A DNA stretch of 64,000 bases, taken from contig JAFKAC010000008.1 in assembly GCA_025766275.1 (NCBI GenBank), positions 2,046,001-2,110,000 of the forward strand, given 5' to 3'. Both the position numbers and the translations under genes were made by a program. The first letter of the stretch is position 1. The number at the start of each line of letters is the position of its first letter. The notes below the pieces were generated by a model, which worked only from the letters and a program-made list of their open reading frames with translations, was not told the origin of the DNA and searched no databases. Positions 20,901-33,500 of the stretch are shown here, piece by piece. This DNA comes from Lactarius indigo. Taxonomy: Eukaryota > Basidiomycota > Agaricomycetes > Russulales > Russulaceae.

Positions 20901-21937
20901 ATATTCCTACAGAACTTCCCACAGCCGGTACATTCAATCTGTGTATAAGGGCCTGCTGGCAGGAAATAAGCTAACAAGGCGACTATGCGCACTATTTGAC
21001 CTCCTTTGATACAGCATACAGGTCGGATATCCATAGCTGCGGAACCGTGACAGATCATAGCACGATCAGTGCGTTAACATGGAACAACCGCACCATTTCG
21101 TCTTCATCCAACGCTCCGACACGCATTCGCTATTCTTCGGCAATTGTACCATCGCGCGTCAGAGGTATCCAGTCGCTGCTGTGCCTTGTATGCGCCGCAG
21201 AGGGTACTTCTTGGAAGTGTTGGTGAGACGAAAATGGCTTGAGGACCCGAATACTACAGCAACAAGTGGGAGACATGAGTTCAGCGAGAAACAAAAAAGA
21301 AAACATATCTTGCTGATCCCTAGCCCAGAGTCTAGCTTGTTGTTTGTCCGTTTTCAGGGGGCACACACAGCTCTTCTCAGGTCAAAACAAAGACATGTGG
21401 ATGGGATTCGTGTGAGTCAAAAAAAAAACAAAATTTGTGTGAGGGTGTCCATCACTGTAGCGCCTGATAGGCGCTGGGTCGAGAAAATCTTCTAACGCCC
21501 CACGGGACCCCCATATGAGCGCTTATGTAACAATTCTGTGAGCCCCTTGCGCACTGCACCAAGCTACCACCACTACACAGTTACCTACTCGCGACCACTC
21601 CTCGACCCAAAATATCCTCTTAGATTCCTCTTCTTCCTTTCTACGTTGCGTGATTTCCCTCCAAATTGACAGTCCAAGAACAGGTCGTCCACGACTGTGT
21701 TGACCTCGTCCCTTGCCTCGTCTGCCTTGTGCCGCGTCTTGACAAATCTGTCAACAAGGCCGACCGGGGTTCTGGACGCCATGGATTCAATCGGAGAGAG
21801 TAATACAGGTGTGCCTCTCATTCAGTGAGGCCCCACACCTCGTCTTAAGAAAACTCAACATATGGCTTGTAGCAATTGAAGCACGCCTGAAATTTACGGG
21901 GAAATGTGGAGCTCGGTAATGAGATTCAACATTCGGC
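20901..21937. other. Unassigned, with inverted copy of an array flank
   Basis: Around 21060-21190 the sequence resembles, in opposite orientation, the segments downstream of DUF6534 copies B and C (39470-39600 and 43230-43340). Shared words include CCGCACCATTTCGTC and CGGCAATTGT. A minus-strand frame at 21585-21821 (TRHKADEARDEVNTVVDDLF) could be a real exon but has no partner. Confidence 0.35.
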
Positions 21938-22700
21938 ATGAGTCCTTCTCACCACCTTCACTCGAATCCAAATACGGGGACTTTGGCACCGACCGGTCGA
22001 ATGCGCAGAAAGCTTGGGAGGCGTTTGGCGGAACTCCGTGGTCTTCTTGACAGGCTAGACGCCTCTATACTATCCATGAATGGCTTAGAGGTGCGTCGCT
22101 ATGTGTATGCCGGGATACCTTCATCGATTTCTCCTCCTTTGTAACGGATTGCTCCCAAGGCCCGAGCCCTCGCATCTAGAGCCATTCCTTCCTTCCTACT
22201 GTGCCACGTCCGTCCCAATCCGTCACCTGAAAACCCCATCTGCCAACGATCCAACGCCTTGCACCACCCTCACATGTCAGGTCAGGTCTTCTCACCGCTG
22301 AGGACGCAAAGGCTCCCGCAGCAGCAGCTGCGATGGACGTCAGCCTGCTCCTTGGCTCTGCCGCCAGATCGGAGGCCGTCTACGACCGGTGCACGCAACA
22401 TGGGGAGGCGACGCATCGTCAGCATTTGCGGTGCAGGAGAGGCTGGCAGCGCGGCTTCGACGGAACACGGAACACATCTCCGGCGCGCTGGCGGCGGACC
22501 AGAAGGTGCTGCGCGCCGCGGAGGAGAAGGTGGGCGTGGACCTTAACGTGATGAAGCAGGAGCACGTGCAGCTGTGGGACCACCGCGGGAAGGCACTCGG
22601 AACGACATGTCTGACGATATCGAGTGTCGTCATCCGTCGCGATTGTGTTTTTGGTCATATTTTTGTTATCGGTTCGCATGAGAGGCCATGGGAAATGAAC
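21938..22700 (+). pseudogene. USE1-like SNARE gene, frameshifted
   Basis: The best block, about 22413-22625, reads AVQERLAARLRRNTEHISGA, then LAADQKVLRAAEEKVGVDL, then DHRGKALGTTCLTISSVV. It matches the C-terminal SNARE helix and DHRGKxxGTT motif before the tail anchor of Use1, which works in Golgi-to-ER retrograde fusion. The hydrophobic anchor (AIVFLVIFLLSV) is in another frame. The preceding segment (LLTAEDAKAPAAAAAMDVSL) is in a third frame. An N-terminal helix (RRLAELRGLLDRLDASI) lies near 22000. Two frame changes without good splice sites suggest decay, but unseen introns are possible. Confidence 0.5.
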
Positions 22701-22725
22701 CAGTTACTTTTCCGATTATTGTGTG

Positions 22726-22759
<34 letters not shown>

Positions 22760-22760
22760 T
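22726..22760. repeat. GT microsatellite
   Basis: A run of about 15 GT units, slightly interrupted at the start by GA, lies directly after the USE1-like tail. Confidence 0.9.
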
Positions 22761-22904
22761 CGGCGATTTTGTCGCTCGACAAACTCATGTTACCTGGTGA
22801 CAGCGCGTCGACACCTTGCTTAACGCGTGTACTGCCTCAATGAGCCATTCTCAACTTGAAGCACGTCACATTACACTTCAGATCGCCTAAAGATAATACA
22901 CGGA

Positions 22905-25900
22905 TTACTGTAGCGATTCTATCTCGGTGTCAATACAAGTAGTCCAACTCTGCCCATGTACGAAAGTCGAAAGATCAAGACGTGTTGCATATTCACCAGC
23001 AACCCAGATATTGCTTGGGCGATGAAGCTGCGCCCTATGTGGTGATGGGATCCACATTAAGAGTTCACCTTTACTACCACATATCCATCCCTCCTCGTTG
23101 ATCACGGAGTAGTCAGTGAAGTCGACGTGGCTTGTAGTTTCCGTATTTCCTGTCGTCGCGTTCCATACACGAATTGTTCGATCGTCCGAGCCTGAGACGA
23201 TCCGCTGGCCATCAGGCGAGAATCCCACAGACCTGACCCAATGCGTGTGACCAGTAAATGGGCCGGCTTCCGTGTCTCCCGTAGTCGCATTCCATACACG
23301 AATTGTGAGATCGTCCGAGCCTGAGACGATCCGCTGGCCATCAGGCGAGAATCCCACAGACGTGACCGAATGCGTGTGACCAGTAAATGGGCCGGCCTCT
23401 GTGTCTCCCGTGGTCGCGTTCCATACACGAATTGTGAGATCGAAAGAGCCTGAGACGATCCGCTGGCCATCAGGCGAGAATCCCACAGACGTGACCGAAT
23501 TCGTGTGACCAGTAAATGGGCCGGCCTCTGTGTCTCCCGTAGTCGCGTTCCACACACGAATTGTGAGATCGTGCGAGCCTGAGACGATCCGCTGGCCATC
23601 AGGCGAGAATCCCACAGACGTGACCCGACCCGTGTGACCAGTAAATGGGCCGGCCTCTGTGTCTCCCGTGGTCGCGTTCCATACACGAATTGTTCGATCG
23701 AAAGAGCCTGAGACGATCCGCTGGCCATCAGGCGAGAATCCCACAGACCTGACTGAAAACGTGTGACCAGTAAATGGGCCGGCCTCTGTGTCTCCCGTGG
23801 TCGCGTTCCATACACGAATTGTGAGATCGTCCGAGCCTGAGACGATCCGCTGGCCATCAGGCGAGAATCCCACAGACGTGACTGAATGCGTGTGACCAGT
23901 AAATGGGCCGGCCTCTATGTCTCCCGTGGTCGCGTTCCATACACGAATTGTTCGATCGGAAGAGCCTGAGACGATCCGCTGGCCATCAGGCGAGAATCCC
24001 ACAGACCTGACCCAATCCGTGTGACCAGTAAATGGGCCAGCCTCTGTGTCTCCCGTGGTCGCGTTCCATACACGAATTGTTTGATCGTCCGAGCCTGAGA
24101 CGATCCGCTGGCCATCAGGCGAGAATCCCACAGACCTGACCGAATGCGTGTGACCAGTAAATGGGCCGGCCTCTATGTCTCCCGTAGTCGCGTTCCACAC
24201 ACGAATTGTTCGATCGTCCGAGCCTGAGACGATCCGCTGGCCATCAGGCGAGAATCCCACAGACGTGACCGAATACCTGTGACCAGTAAATGGGCCGGCC
24301 TCTGTGTCTCCCGTAGTCGCGTTCCATACACGAATTGTTCGATCGGAAGAGCCTGAGACGATCCGCTGGCCATCAGGCGAGAATCCCACAGACCTGACCC
24401 AATCCGTGTGACCAGTAAATGGGCCGGCCTCTGTGTCTCCCGTGGTCGCGTTCCATACACGAATTGTTTGATCGTCCGAGCCTGAGACGATCCGCTGGCC
24501 ATCAGGCGAGAATCCCACAGACCTGACCGAATGCGTGTGACCAGTAAATGGGCCGGCCTCTGTGTCTCCCGTAGTCGCGTTCCATACACGAATTGTTCCA
24601 TCGGAAGAGCCTGAGACGATCCGCTGGCCATCAGGCGAGAATCCCACAGACCTGACCGAATGCGTGTGACCAGTAAATGGGCCGGCCTCTGTGTCTCCCG
24701 TAGTCGCGTTCCACACACGAATTGTTCCATCGTTCGAGCCTGATACGATCCGCAGGCCATCGGGCGAGAATCCCACAGACATGACCGAATGCGTGTGACC
24801 AGTAAATGGGCCGGCCTCTATGTCTCCCGTGGTCGCGTTCCACACACGAATTTTTCGATCGGAAGAGCCCGAGACGATCCGCTGGCCATCCGGTGAGATT
24901 GCAATGGAATAGACCGAATCCCCAACGTCTCGAATCACCATCTCCGATGATGGCCAATGAGACAATCGCCCACGTTCCACGCGTAATATTCGAGGAAATG
25001 AGCTGGAATAATGTGCAGAGACAGGAGAAAGAGACGGCGCGAATGGTAGAGCGGAAAGATAAACATGTGGAGCACTCTTCGCCATGATCATCCCGAAATA
25101 CCGTATAAACACAGAGGCATCATCGACGAACGACTTGAACCTGAAATTCTCCAGCTCTGTTTGAGAAACCTGTTGCAGTCGTATTTATTAGTTGTTTGCC
25201 TTCTCATCGAATCAACACTTGCACTCACTCCTTGACCAGAAGCTAACCACACCTTCAGAGCCGAGCACGCTGCCGAAGCAAGACCCAGACCACTTGTCAA
25301 ACTAAGGGCCTCCAACCAAAACAGAAGTTTCTTCTCGAACAAAGTTCGAAGTTTTCCGAAAAGATCGTTTTCAAACCCAATATGTTCCAAATGGTCGTCC
25401 CAAAAACGACATGCGTACAACAGAGCAGGTGGAATGTGTCGACTAACGCGGGAGTCAAGGTCTGAAACATCCTTGTTGGCAAGATATGACGTCTCGAGGT
25501 TGCAGATGTTGAATTTGAGGTCTTTGAGCAGTAGACAGAGACACGAATCGGCCAATCGATGGTGAGCGTCACGAAGGCTCACACAAAAGTTTTCACCGCT
25601 CTTCACTTCATTTGTGAGGAAATCGCGGAACGATGTATGGAGAGGAACGATGGCAAGGTTCTCATCAGATGAATTGACGTTGCTCAACAATGAGCCTAGC
25701 CGACGGAGCAAGGCAACAATGGCATCACTGTCGTCGTCATTGTCGTGAGAGACGTGTTGTTGCAGAGCCTTGTGCAGAGTGGTCAGGGAGCGGATACTGA
25801 GCGGCTCGATTGAAGCGATGACTTGTCCCAAAACTGAGCGAAAAAGTAGTCGTGAGTTCTCGTGAGTGAAGTATCCTTCGAGGACTTCTTTGTACAATTC

Positions 25901-28185
25901 GTCCAAGGGATCTTGTCCGCGGCGATCCGCGGTGAGTTTCAGAAGGTGTTTTATGCACTTGGTCTTGCTCAAGCCAAACACGTCGGGAGGGTTTAAGATG
26001 TATCCACATGCAACCGCCGCCCACTGAAACAAGCCCTCTGCCCTTTTCGTCAGTTCGTCTCCATAAATTTTGAACACGTCTGGAGGGAGCCTCTCCCGAA
26101 GAAACACGAGGATATCGTCATGTATCGTAGCAGCCAGCTCCGAATCATTCATGTATTTGATTTTGACGCTGGCCAACCGGTCTCCGACGAACGCAGACTC
26201 GATGAAGTGCTCAGGTCGCGAAGTGATGAGCATACGAAAATTTGATGGCAGTTTAGAAATGGCTTTAGCAAGAAATTTGTGTAAGCCGTTTTCATCGGCT
26301 ACATCCCCACTCTCGTCCAAGGCATCAATTACGACAACAATAGGACCAACAAGGTGGAGATCCTTAAGCGGCGCCAGGATAAGGGATTCGAACAGGGTAC
26401 CGTAGTCACGGGTTCCAGCGCGAAGAGACGAGTCGTCTTTTATGACCTTTCCTAGCGCAGCTTTAAATGAAGGATACCGGTCGGAGAGATCGCGAGCAAG
26501 AGTCGTGAACAGGTGATAAGGTTTGGATTGCTCGTTGCGCAAAAAGATAAATGATGACGTAAGCCGATGGATTTTGTGGAAGCGACGCGCGATCTCATGC
26601 GCAATCGATGACTTTCCCGTGCCCGCTTGCCCAAAAAGAACCAGACAACGCTCCGAAGCGGGATCGTTCACCCAATTCTCAATGAAGTCGAGGAACGCCA
26701 TGCGTGTTCCCGTAAGACAGCCTTTGTCGGGGGTGAATCGCGAGCCTGTCCCATATGGGATCTCTCTGATTTTTGCGTCCAGTTCTAAAACGATTGTCAG
26801 ATTGATAGCGTTCAAGGGATCAGGACTACTTACCGGCGTCTGACACTCGCCTAGACACCCACTTCAGCTGGCTAGCCATCCCGTCAAGCTGACTCGAAAT
26901 GATTCCCACGTCGTCCAGAATTTGGAGTGCGGTTATCTCCGTAGTGATCGCAGCCTCATCTAAGAAAGCCCTTCGTTGTTCGAGGAGGGTGGCACGGAAA
27001 TCCTCGATTTTTTTGTCGACTTGGCTGCCAGTATTCTTCAATATTCGCTTCCCTGAAAACCGCATGTTTACGCCGGCCACTGAAATGTGTAGCGATTACG
27101 TACAGAACGGGGAATCGTTTGCGTATGATCGGATAAAGTCACAGCAATTGCAGACATGCTGCAACATGAGCGAAAGGATTTGTGCCTGCCTGGAATCACG
27201 TCCGATCGCTTTGAAACGGTCTTCCTGATTTGCGAAATCAAACGCATCATGTATGGCGACAAGTAAGGTTCGGACGTTGTCGTCGCGTTGAAATTGTTCT
27301 AGGAGGGTCTAGCACCCAAATAAACATTGCATAAGTATTTCAACCGACAATAGCGCAAACAGTCCACCTTGGGGATCGCAGAAAATAGTCCGTGTGCCAT
27401 CTTTGCAATCGGGTGGAGCTGAGAACGACATTCGGCTCGGTCAAGGATCGGCAAAACAAGGACGTCGTAACGTACTTCTGCGGCTGGGCCCAACGTATCC
27501 ACCACCCACTTGATCCTCACAAGAGCACCTTCCCATTTATTCGAGAGATCAATTGTTGTCATAGCTTCGTCGGCGTCACGGAGTGCATTCTCGGGAGGTG
27601 ACACAACGACCGTCAAGTAGAGCGTAACCGGCTGGCTCGACTGTCCAGACCGTCCGTCGTTGTTGGTGAGGACAAAAGGGACTTCTGGACCCAAGATGTT
27701 CAGCTAGTCGGGTAAGTAGGGTTTCCAATAAGATACTCACCGCTTTGTGTTTCGATAGGTATTGTCATCTCATGCGATCCGATAAGGACATCGGCGTGGA
27801 AGCGCCGCTTCTCATAAAGACGCAGTATAAGATGTGAAGACGGTTGTGTAGAACTGAGCCGAACTTTTAGCCAAAAAGTAAGACTGAAAAAGAACAGTCT
27901 TACAAGGGGTCGAGCGTCTGGTCCCAGCGCGCCGTCGGTCCATCAATCTGGACGCTTTTCGTCTTCTTCAATGTCGCATCATTGGTCACAGTGACATAGA
28001 ACCGTCTCTTCAGGCCGAGCTGTTTCTTGATACTTGGGAGATCGTGTGCTCGGAGGACTGACAATGGGGATAAACGGTTATCACTAGCAAGGTATCAACG
28101 AGTTAGGAATTCAGTACATACCAACCACCTCAACACGGGATATGCTTCCCTGTGGTTCGGCGATTCGAGTGCTGTCCGAAGACAT
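22905..28185 (-). CDS. C2-NACHT-WD40 NLR-like STAND NTPase
   Basis: Eight exons: 28185-28122, 28057-27904, 27853-27741, 27684-27368, 27308-27104, 27052-26834, 26784-25229 and 25169-22905. All phases agree, giving 1630 aa. Residues about 1-110 form a C2-like domain (VVVLRAHDLPSIKK; FYVTVTND). A helical linker follows (DAFDFA; CDFIRSYANDSPFW; LDDVGIISSQ). NACHT: Walker A GQAGTGKSS near 409-416, Walker B VVVIDALDES near 507-516, then MLITSRPE. A helical arm leads to STPHIYLSALPFAP-like KSAPHVYLSALPFAP. Fourteen nearly identical 43-residue WD40 repeats (about 960-1555) and one degenerate C-terminal blade end the protein. Related fungal STAND proteins act in self/non-self recognition and cell death; this one's ligand is unknown. 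Intron 1 of the pair near 27103 could be mistaken for a 24-nt intron; the 51-nt choice restores FWKRILKN. Confidence 0.9.
23110..24950 (-). repeat. Fourteen 129-bp WD40-coding tandem repeats
   Basis: Each unit encodes GHTxxVxSVGFSPDGQRI, then VSGSxDxTIRVWNATTG, then DTEAGPFT. Between units almost only the codons after GHT and after VSGS vary, plus a few silent sites (GTAGTCGC/GTGGTCGC, CTCTGTGTC/CTCTATGTC). Such near-identity points to recent duplication or gene conversion. Confidence 0.95.
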
Positions 28186-29559
28186 TTGTTGAGCGAGAAT
28201 CGATACACAAAAGAAAGGATCGACAAACCCTCTTCCTGAATTTCGCGATCCTGAAGGACTTCGGCTAGAGTAGTAGGTCACCATGAAAGAAAGTCATGGC
28301 TAAATGGCCATCTACGCACGAATTCGAAAACATTTTCCTGTGCTCTAAAGCTTGTGCAGCGGAAATACAGGATAGAAGAGTGTGTTGGAGGCTGGGGTGA
28401 TGGGGGATAGAGTGAGCGTGGGGTTCGAGCGTCTAGGTGACCACGAGCTGTCCACACGATAACGCGATAACGCCCCACCCACGCGATGAAATTGCGAATG
28501 TTCCCACAGTTACTGTATCAAGGGTGTTGTCCACTAGCAGGCTAGAATAATTTCAATTAAACGAAGGGGACTGGAATGGTTGTACTCTTGTTTGCGGTAA
28601 TATCTGTGTTGTTCATAATTGGTCCGAACCCAGAGGTAATAACGGTTACCCTCCGCTAGCTCATGTTTTTCGTGTCTTTTTTTCGAACTTACGAAATGCT
28701 GCGCCGTTAGTGGCAACTGCAGTCCAACATACTATGGCCCTACTTCTGTCCGTCTATCTCCACAACAGCTTCACGCACAAGGTCTTACATTGAAGTTTTC
28801 GCTCTCTGTAAAGTTACACATCCTGCACTGGTACCATTCTTGATGTTGACAGATGCGCCCCAATAGCACTCCTTTATTACAACCATATCTTGACACTCTG
28901 ACTCATTTTTAGCGCTCGGCGGTGCCTCAGTTCCTTCAACACTTAATGCAATTGAACGTGAAGCCACTTTCACGCAGAGTGACAGAGCGGGGAGGCCATC
29001 GGAGGAATGGAAGGGAATTTTCCATGGACGAGGGATTGTGTGTGCCCCAAAGCGCACAGTTGGTGGAAACCAAAAAAAAAAAGTGTAGGCGTTGGTGACT
29101 CTTCCCTTTCGTTACTCGCCCCGTCTTACCCGTGTTCCCGGTTCGTGCCATTGCGCTTCTTACTCACGATTCCCGATCCAGTTCGACTTCAACGTTCCCG
29201 ACTAAGTTACTCGCAACTGTAGGGAAGCCGTTTAATTCCTCTTGCCCTCCCATGTTTCTGCTGTCGCTCGCACGCCAGCTTCGCCTCTCGGCTCGGCGCT
29301 TTGAAAGCTCACCCTTCTAGACCAGTCACGCATCACAGTGCTCCCGTTTTTTGAGTGCTCGCGGCTACATCTGGTTCATGGTCACTTTTGGGGGGTTACG
29401 TGATAATCGACAATCGAGGGTCCTTCAAAAGACATCGCGGCTGGTGGGAATGATTCCATGCGTGTCGACTGCTTGGGACGGGAATTCAAAGATCGATGCA
29501 GGAGTGCTAACAGGAGTGAGAGAGAACGGGCTCAGCAGAGCTATTACGCAGTTCGATCT
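28186..29559. other. Unassigned 1.4 kb upstream of NLR gene
   Basis: Contains the 5' region of the NLR-like gene (no clear TATA seen) and no recognisable gene. A run of A (29070-29080) is the only simple feature. Confidence 0.35.
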
Positions 29560-29567
29560 ATTCTAAT

Positions 29568-30367
29568 CAGTGTTGTCAAGGTCGGAGCGACCAAGGTCGA
29601 CAATGGTCAGTGGTCGGTGGTCGGTCAATCTAGACCATGTGGTCTGTGGCCGGTCACTAAGGTCTGACCAATAAATCAAATGTCTCAAATAAATACATTG
29701 ACAAATCCTGCCTTGAATCCCGTAACCTAAATCACTAGTAGAATTTCATTTGGTGAAGACACCATGTTTGTATACCTCCCTTGATACACACCCTGCAGCA
29801 ACTATGACCCGCGAACACTGGTGCTGGGATTATTTTGTTACTGACAACAACTTATACAAGAAGAATAAAAGTGACTTCAACGCATGGTGCTCAGGATGCC
29901 TTGCACTCAAAGTTTTGGAGCTTGTATGGGCAGAGGTTCGATCTGTGACAACAGAGGGCTTGAACTTCTACTGGAAAGGAGGTATTCAAGCACTGGATGA
30001 GGAGCTGGCTGCCTACGAAGTCCCAGCAGGAGAGAGAGTTGCGGCATGACATTGTCCCAGGGACTCTGAGCCTGAGTTACCAGATGACTGAGCCAGCGCT
30101 GGCATCATAATTTCATTGCAAGTCACTATTTTTTCACTCTTGTTTTTACTACAGCTATATAGAACCTATCATTTACTATATATCGCCATCTTAATATCTA
30201 AAGTACTGTACAAATGCAAGGGTTTGCGTGCAAATGGGCCTCTAGATTAGGCAACGTGAGCCCTGTGGTTCCGACCTTGGCGGCCTTGGTCCAACCATGC
30301 CATAAAAATGGTCAGTCTACGACCCTTTTCCGGCCGACCAGGTCCGACCAAGGTCGTGACAACACTG
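29568..30367. mobile_element. hAT-type element, 800 bp deletion derivative
   Basis: Terminal inverted repeats CAGTGTTGTCA and TGACAACACTG are flanked by a perfect 8-bp direct repeat, ATTCTAAT (29560-29567 and 30368-30375). CA-starting ends and 8-bp duplications define the hAT superfamily. Subterminal copies of GGTCGG/CCGACC (29585-29660 and 30320-30355) look like transposase-binding repeats. The inside holds only the start of a transposase, so the copy cannot move by itself. Confidence 0.9.
29750..30049 (+). pseudogene. hAT transposase N-terminal fragment, BED-like
   Basis: About 83-99 codons inside the hAT element. They contain TREHWCWDYFVTDNN, then KSDFNAWCSGCLALKV, which resembles a BED zinc finger (aromatic WxxF, then CxxC) as found at the start of hAT transposases. 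The frame stops before any RNase H-fold catalytic or dimerisation region. It is probably an internal-deletion remnant. Confidence 0.6.
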
Positions 30368-30375
30368 ATTCTAAT

Positions 30376-30575
30376 CAGTGTCTCCCAGACAGAACGAGTA
30401 ACGACAGTACAACTTGGCCGAAAACCAATATAAATAGATTAGTAGGCAATATTTAATGTACCCCAGAAAATAAAAATGAGTATGCGTCCGATGCGTCCGA
30501 GCAGAGAAGTGACCAAGAGAAGGAACAAAGGAGAGTGAGGGAGAATGAGAAAGAAGTGTCCAATTATGAAGTAGG
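30376..30575. other. 3' region of the copper radical oxidase gene
   Basis: About 200 bp between the hAT target duplication and the oxidase stop codon; nothing coding is seen. Confidence 0.4.
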
Positions 30576-33500
30576 TCAGACGCCTGGAAGATGGAACCCA
30601 GGCAGAGCGGGCCAATTTCCGAGCTTCGCTGGGTCCCCTCCGATCCGAATAAATACCCCGTGCGACGGCGTCCGACCGTCTAAAATGAAAAGTTGGTACC
30701 ACCCCGGCGGGGAGACCTTCGAGTTCGGTGGGGCCGTGACAGTGCAGACATTATTTCCTGAACACGAGAACGCGGGGAAAATCGTGCGGCCACCCATGGT
30801 GTTGCTGTGGGTGCTCGAAGTCGCCGCGACGAGCGAAACTCTCATGCTGGACGTCGGGCCATGGAACAACTGTACCATGATCTGGTATCGCCCGCCGTAG
30901 GCCCAGTCCGTGTTCGGAATCGTCACGATAGGCTGGGTGAGGCCCTCGTTCAGGTACGGCGGGATGTACACCTCGATCCGGAGCTCCTCCGGGAACTTGC
31001 GCTTTACGTCATACGGATTCGGGTCTGAACCCGAGACGAGCACCCGCCCATCGGGGAGCAGCGTCGCTTCCGAGTGGTACATCCGCGCAATCGTCGTGCT
31101 GTTTAGGATTGAGATACGCGCCCCGACGGGCTGCGACGGGTCGTAGAGCAGCGCGGACAAGTTTGGGTCATCTGCGCCGTCGAAGCCAGCAACGCCTTGT
31201 TGCGCGCCATTTATGATCATGAATGTGCCATCCGGGAGTGCAACCATGCAGGGCATCACGCGTTTAGACGGCTGGACAGCAACCCATCATTCCATGGTCA
31301 GATGGGAAAAAATAATAATGTACGGACCATGCGTTCGATGACCCAAGTTGGGATTTTTGACTCAGGCTGGACGGACACACAATTGTCGAGAGCACTACCG
31401 CTAGAGTCAGAGCTACCACAGATCATCACAGTACTTTCATCCGTATATGGAGCATATTGGGGAAGGAGAACCGAGGCACCTTCGTACGGGTATGTACGAC
31501 CAGCAAGGGGGTTCGTGACGGAACCAGGGATATTGGGGAGAACCTTGACAGTGGCGAAGGTCACAGGGTCAAGAAGGCGTGCTTCGTTGTAGTATCCTGT
31601 CATTATAAATCAAAAACGACAATTATGGGAAGAAAATTAGGCATTTCCGACGGACCAACGAAGATGAGACCGCTCGGAAGAATGTGGACGAAGGGATACT
31701 GGTTGTTGGGGTCTGTGCGCACCAACCAGTCGAGGGACACCCGCGTATTTCCACCGGGGACGCGAGGAAGAATCTCAAGCGTCGGGTTAGCTGGGCCACT
31801 TTCGCTATTCTCGCCACCTATAACGAGAACACTGCCGTTGGACAGAACAAGTGCGGTCGAATACCAGCGCCCACTCTGTAAAGAGACGACTCTATTAGAA
31901 CGAGCGCGCAGAATGTGAGGGTGAGTCTGCCTTCACCTGAAGTTGGAATTTGTCTGGATCTTCCTCCCAGTCGTTCGTCCCATTAACGCCAGCCGATCCA
32001 TCGGGTGTATAAAGTCGGAGACTATACGATGAACTCTTTGTCCAGCCACCAACATTGAGGATTCGTCCGGCTTTATCTGGAAGGATAACAGCTGCCGAAC
32101 AGAACATATCCGTTTTGACATGCATCTCACGCCAAGCATGAGAAAAATCATGGACGAGGCTCAAGTCAAGCTCGTATGCGCCGGTGGAATTTTTGAACCC
32201 CTTGTAGTAGTCGGATTCGCTTCCCTTCTCGAGGAAGGAGACTTTACCATTGATACCGACAGTAGCGACCAGCGGAGGTACAAGGCCTGGCATGAGGTAC
32301 TACGTTGACGTTCCTTAGCACAAGTGCATACTGGTACAAAAGGTGTGAATACCTCATAGCGACCGATGTTTGTGGGTGCATGCCACGTGTTGAGGTCGCC
32401 GTTCCAAAGGTAAAGCTGTAGCCTCCAGCTACCCCCGCAAAGATGGAGAGGATCACCGGAGCAAGCCGTCGCACAATCGCTCTCAGTAGCAGTCTTTCCG
32501 CCATTGTTAGTGATATCCATTACGTCGCCACACCCTAGATGACGTGTATGTTTCTGTGAGCAGATGCTTAACGCTCTACACAGGACATTGGATTACGCAC
32601 AACACTCATCACCATATTCCATACCCGCGGCGGAGTATCCGAAGGCTGAGCATTGAGAGAGACAGTTTTGAGCCGAGTTATTGTTTGCAAGGATGAAACG
32701 GTATGGGAGGACATGAGAAGACACAGGTTCACTGATGATTGAAGAAATCATGAGTAGCAACATCGAATATATGTGCGTATAAACGCACGCCAGGCACTGA
32801 GAATATTGCCACTTCCCTGGCAGGCCTGTCCTTTGTACGGCCGGTACGGGCAATGCAGCTACGTTACTCGTCAAGGTATAAACAGAGACCTGATTCTGTT
32901 GACCACGTATTTCGCTGGACATCTCGGTCGCTCAGTCTACATAGCACAGATGTAAACCTGACAACTTACACCTCATTTCCGTTGCGGTGCAATTGGCAAT
33001 CAGCATCGGGGACTATAAGAGCACCGTCTACAAGGTTGTCACCGCAGACTGAAGGGGAGAGCGTCGCTTAACCATGATGTGACGACAGATCGATGACGAA
33101 ACGTACAGCATTGTGCATCATGTTCTAATCTGGCAAGCGAGAAGTTCTGGGTGGCGCACGACATGAGGCAACTCTCGACCGTCACGTTTTGGTCATCTGC
33201 GAGCTCCGTTTGGAAGACATGCAAGTGCGCGTTATCCCTGAGTCATTTCTCTTTGTTAAAGACAATCTTCCTCGTGCATAGGGAAAACATACACTCTGAC
33301 GTGGGCAAATCGTCAGAGTAGGCACCATCATAGAATGCCAGTGCGACGAGACTCACGTGTAGCATCCAAGCGTGGTCCACCCTGGGGGGATGATATCGTC
33401 GTGCCGGAGGTGGAAGTGGGGAAGGTGACTAGTGTGGAGGCTATTGCGGCGACGAGATTCCAAGGGGCTCGCGCGTATGAACTGTCGTGATATGAAATGG

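Noticed and set aside
23102..24957. Long Ser/Arg-rich open frames (MASGSSQAR-type) in a second minus frame
   Set aside because: Shadows of the nearly identical 129-bp WD40 repeats, whose length keeps every frame periodic.
27080..27103. A 24-nt intron, and likewise a 20-nt intron at 27884-27903, in the NLR gene
   Set aside because: Too short to splice; acceptors 26-30 nt further on give 50-51 nt introns in the right phase with better family agreement.
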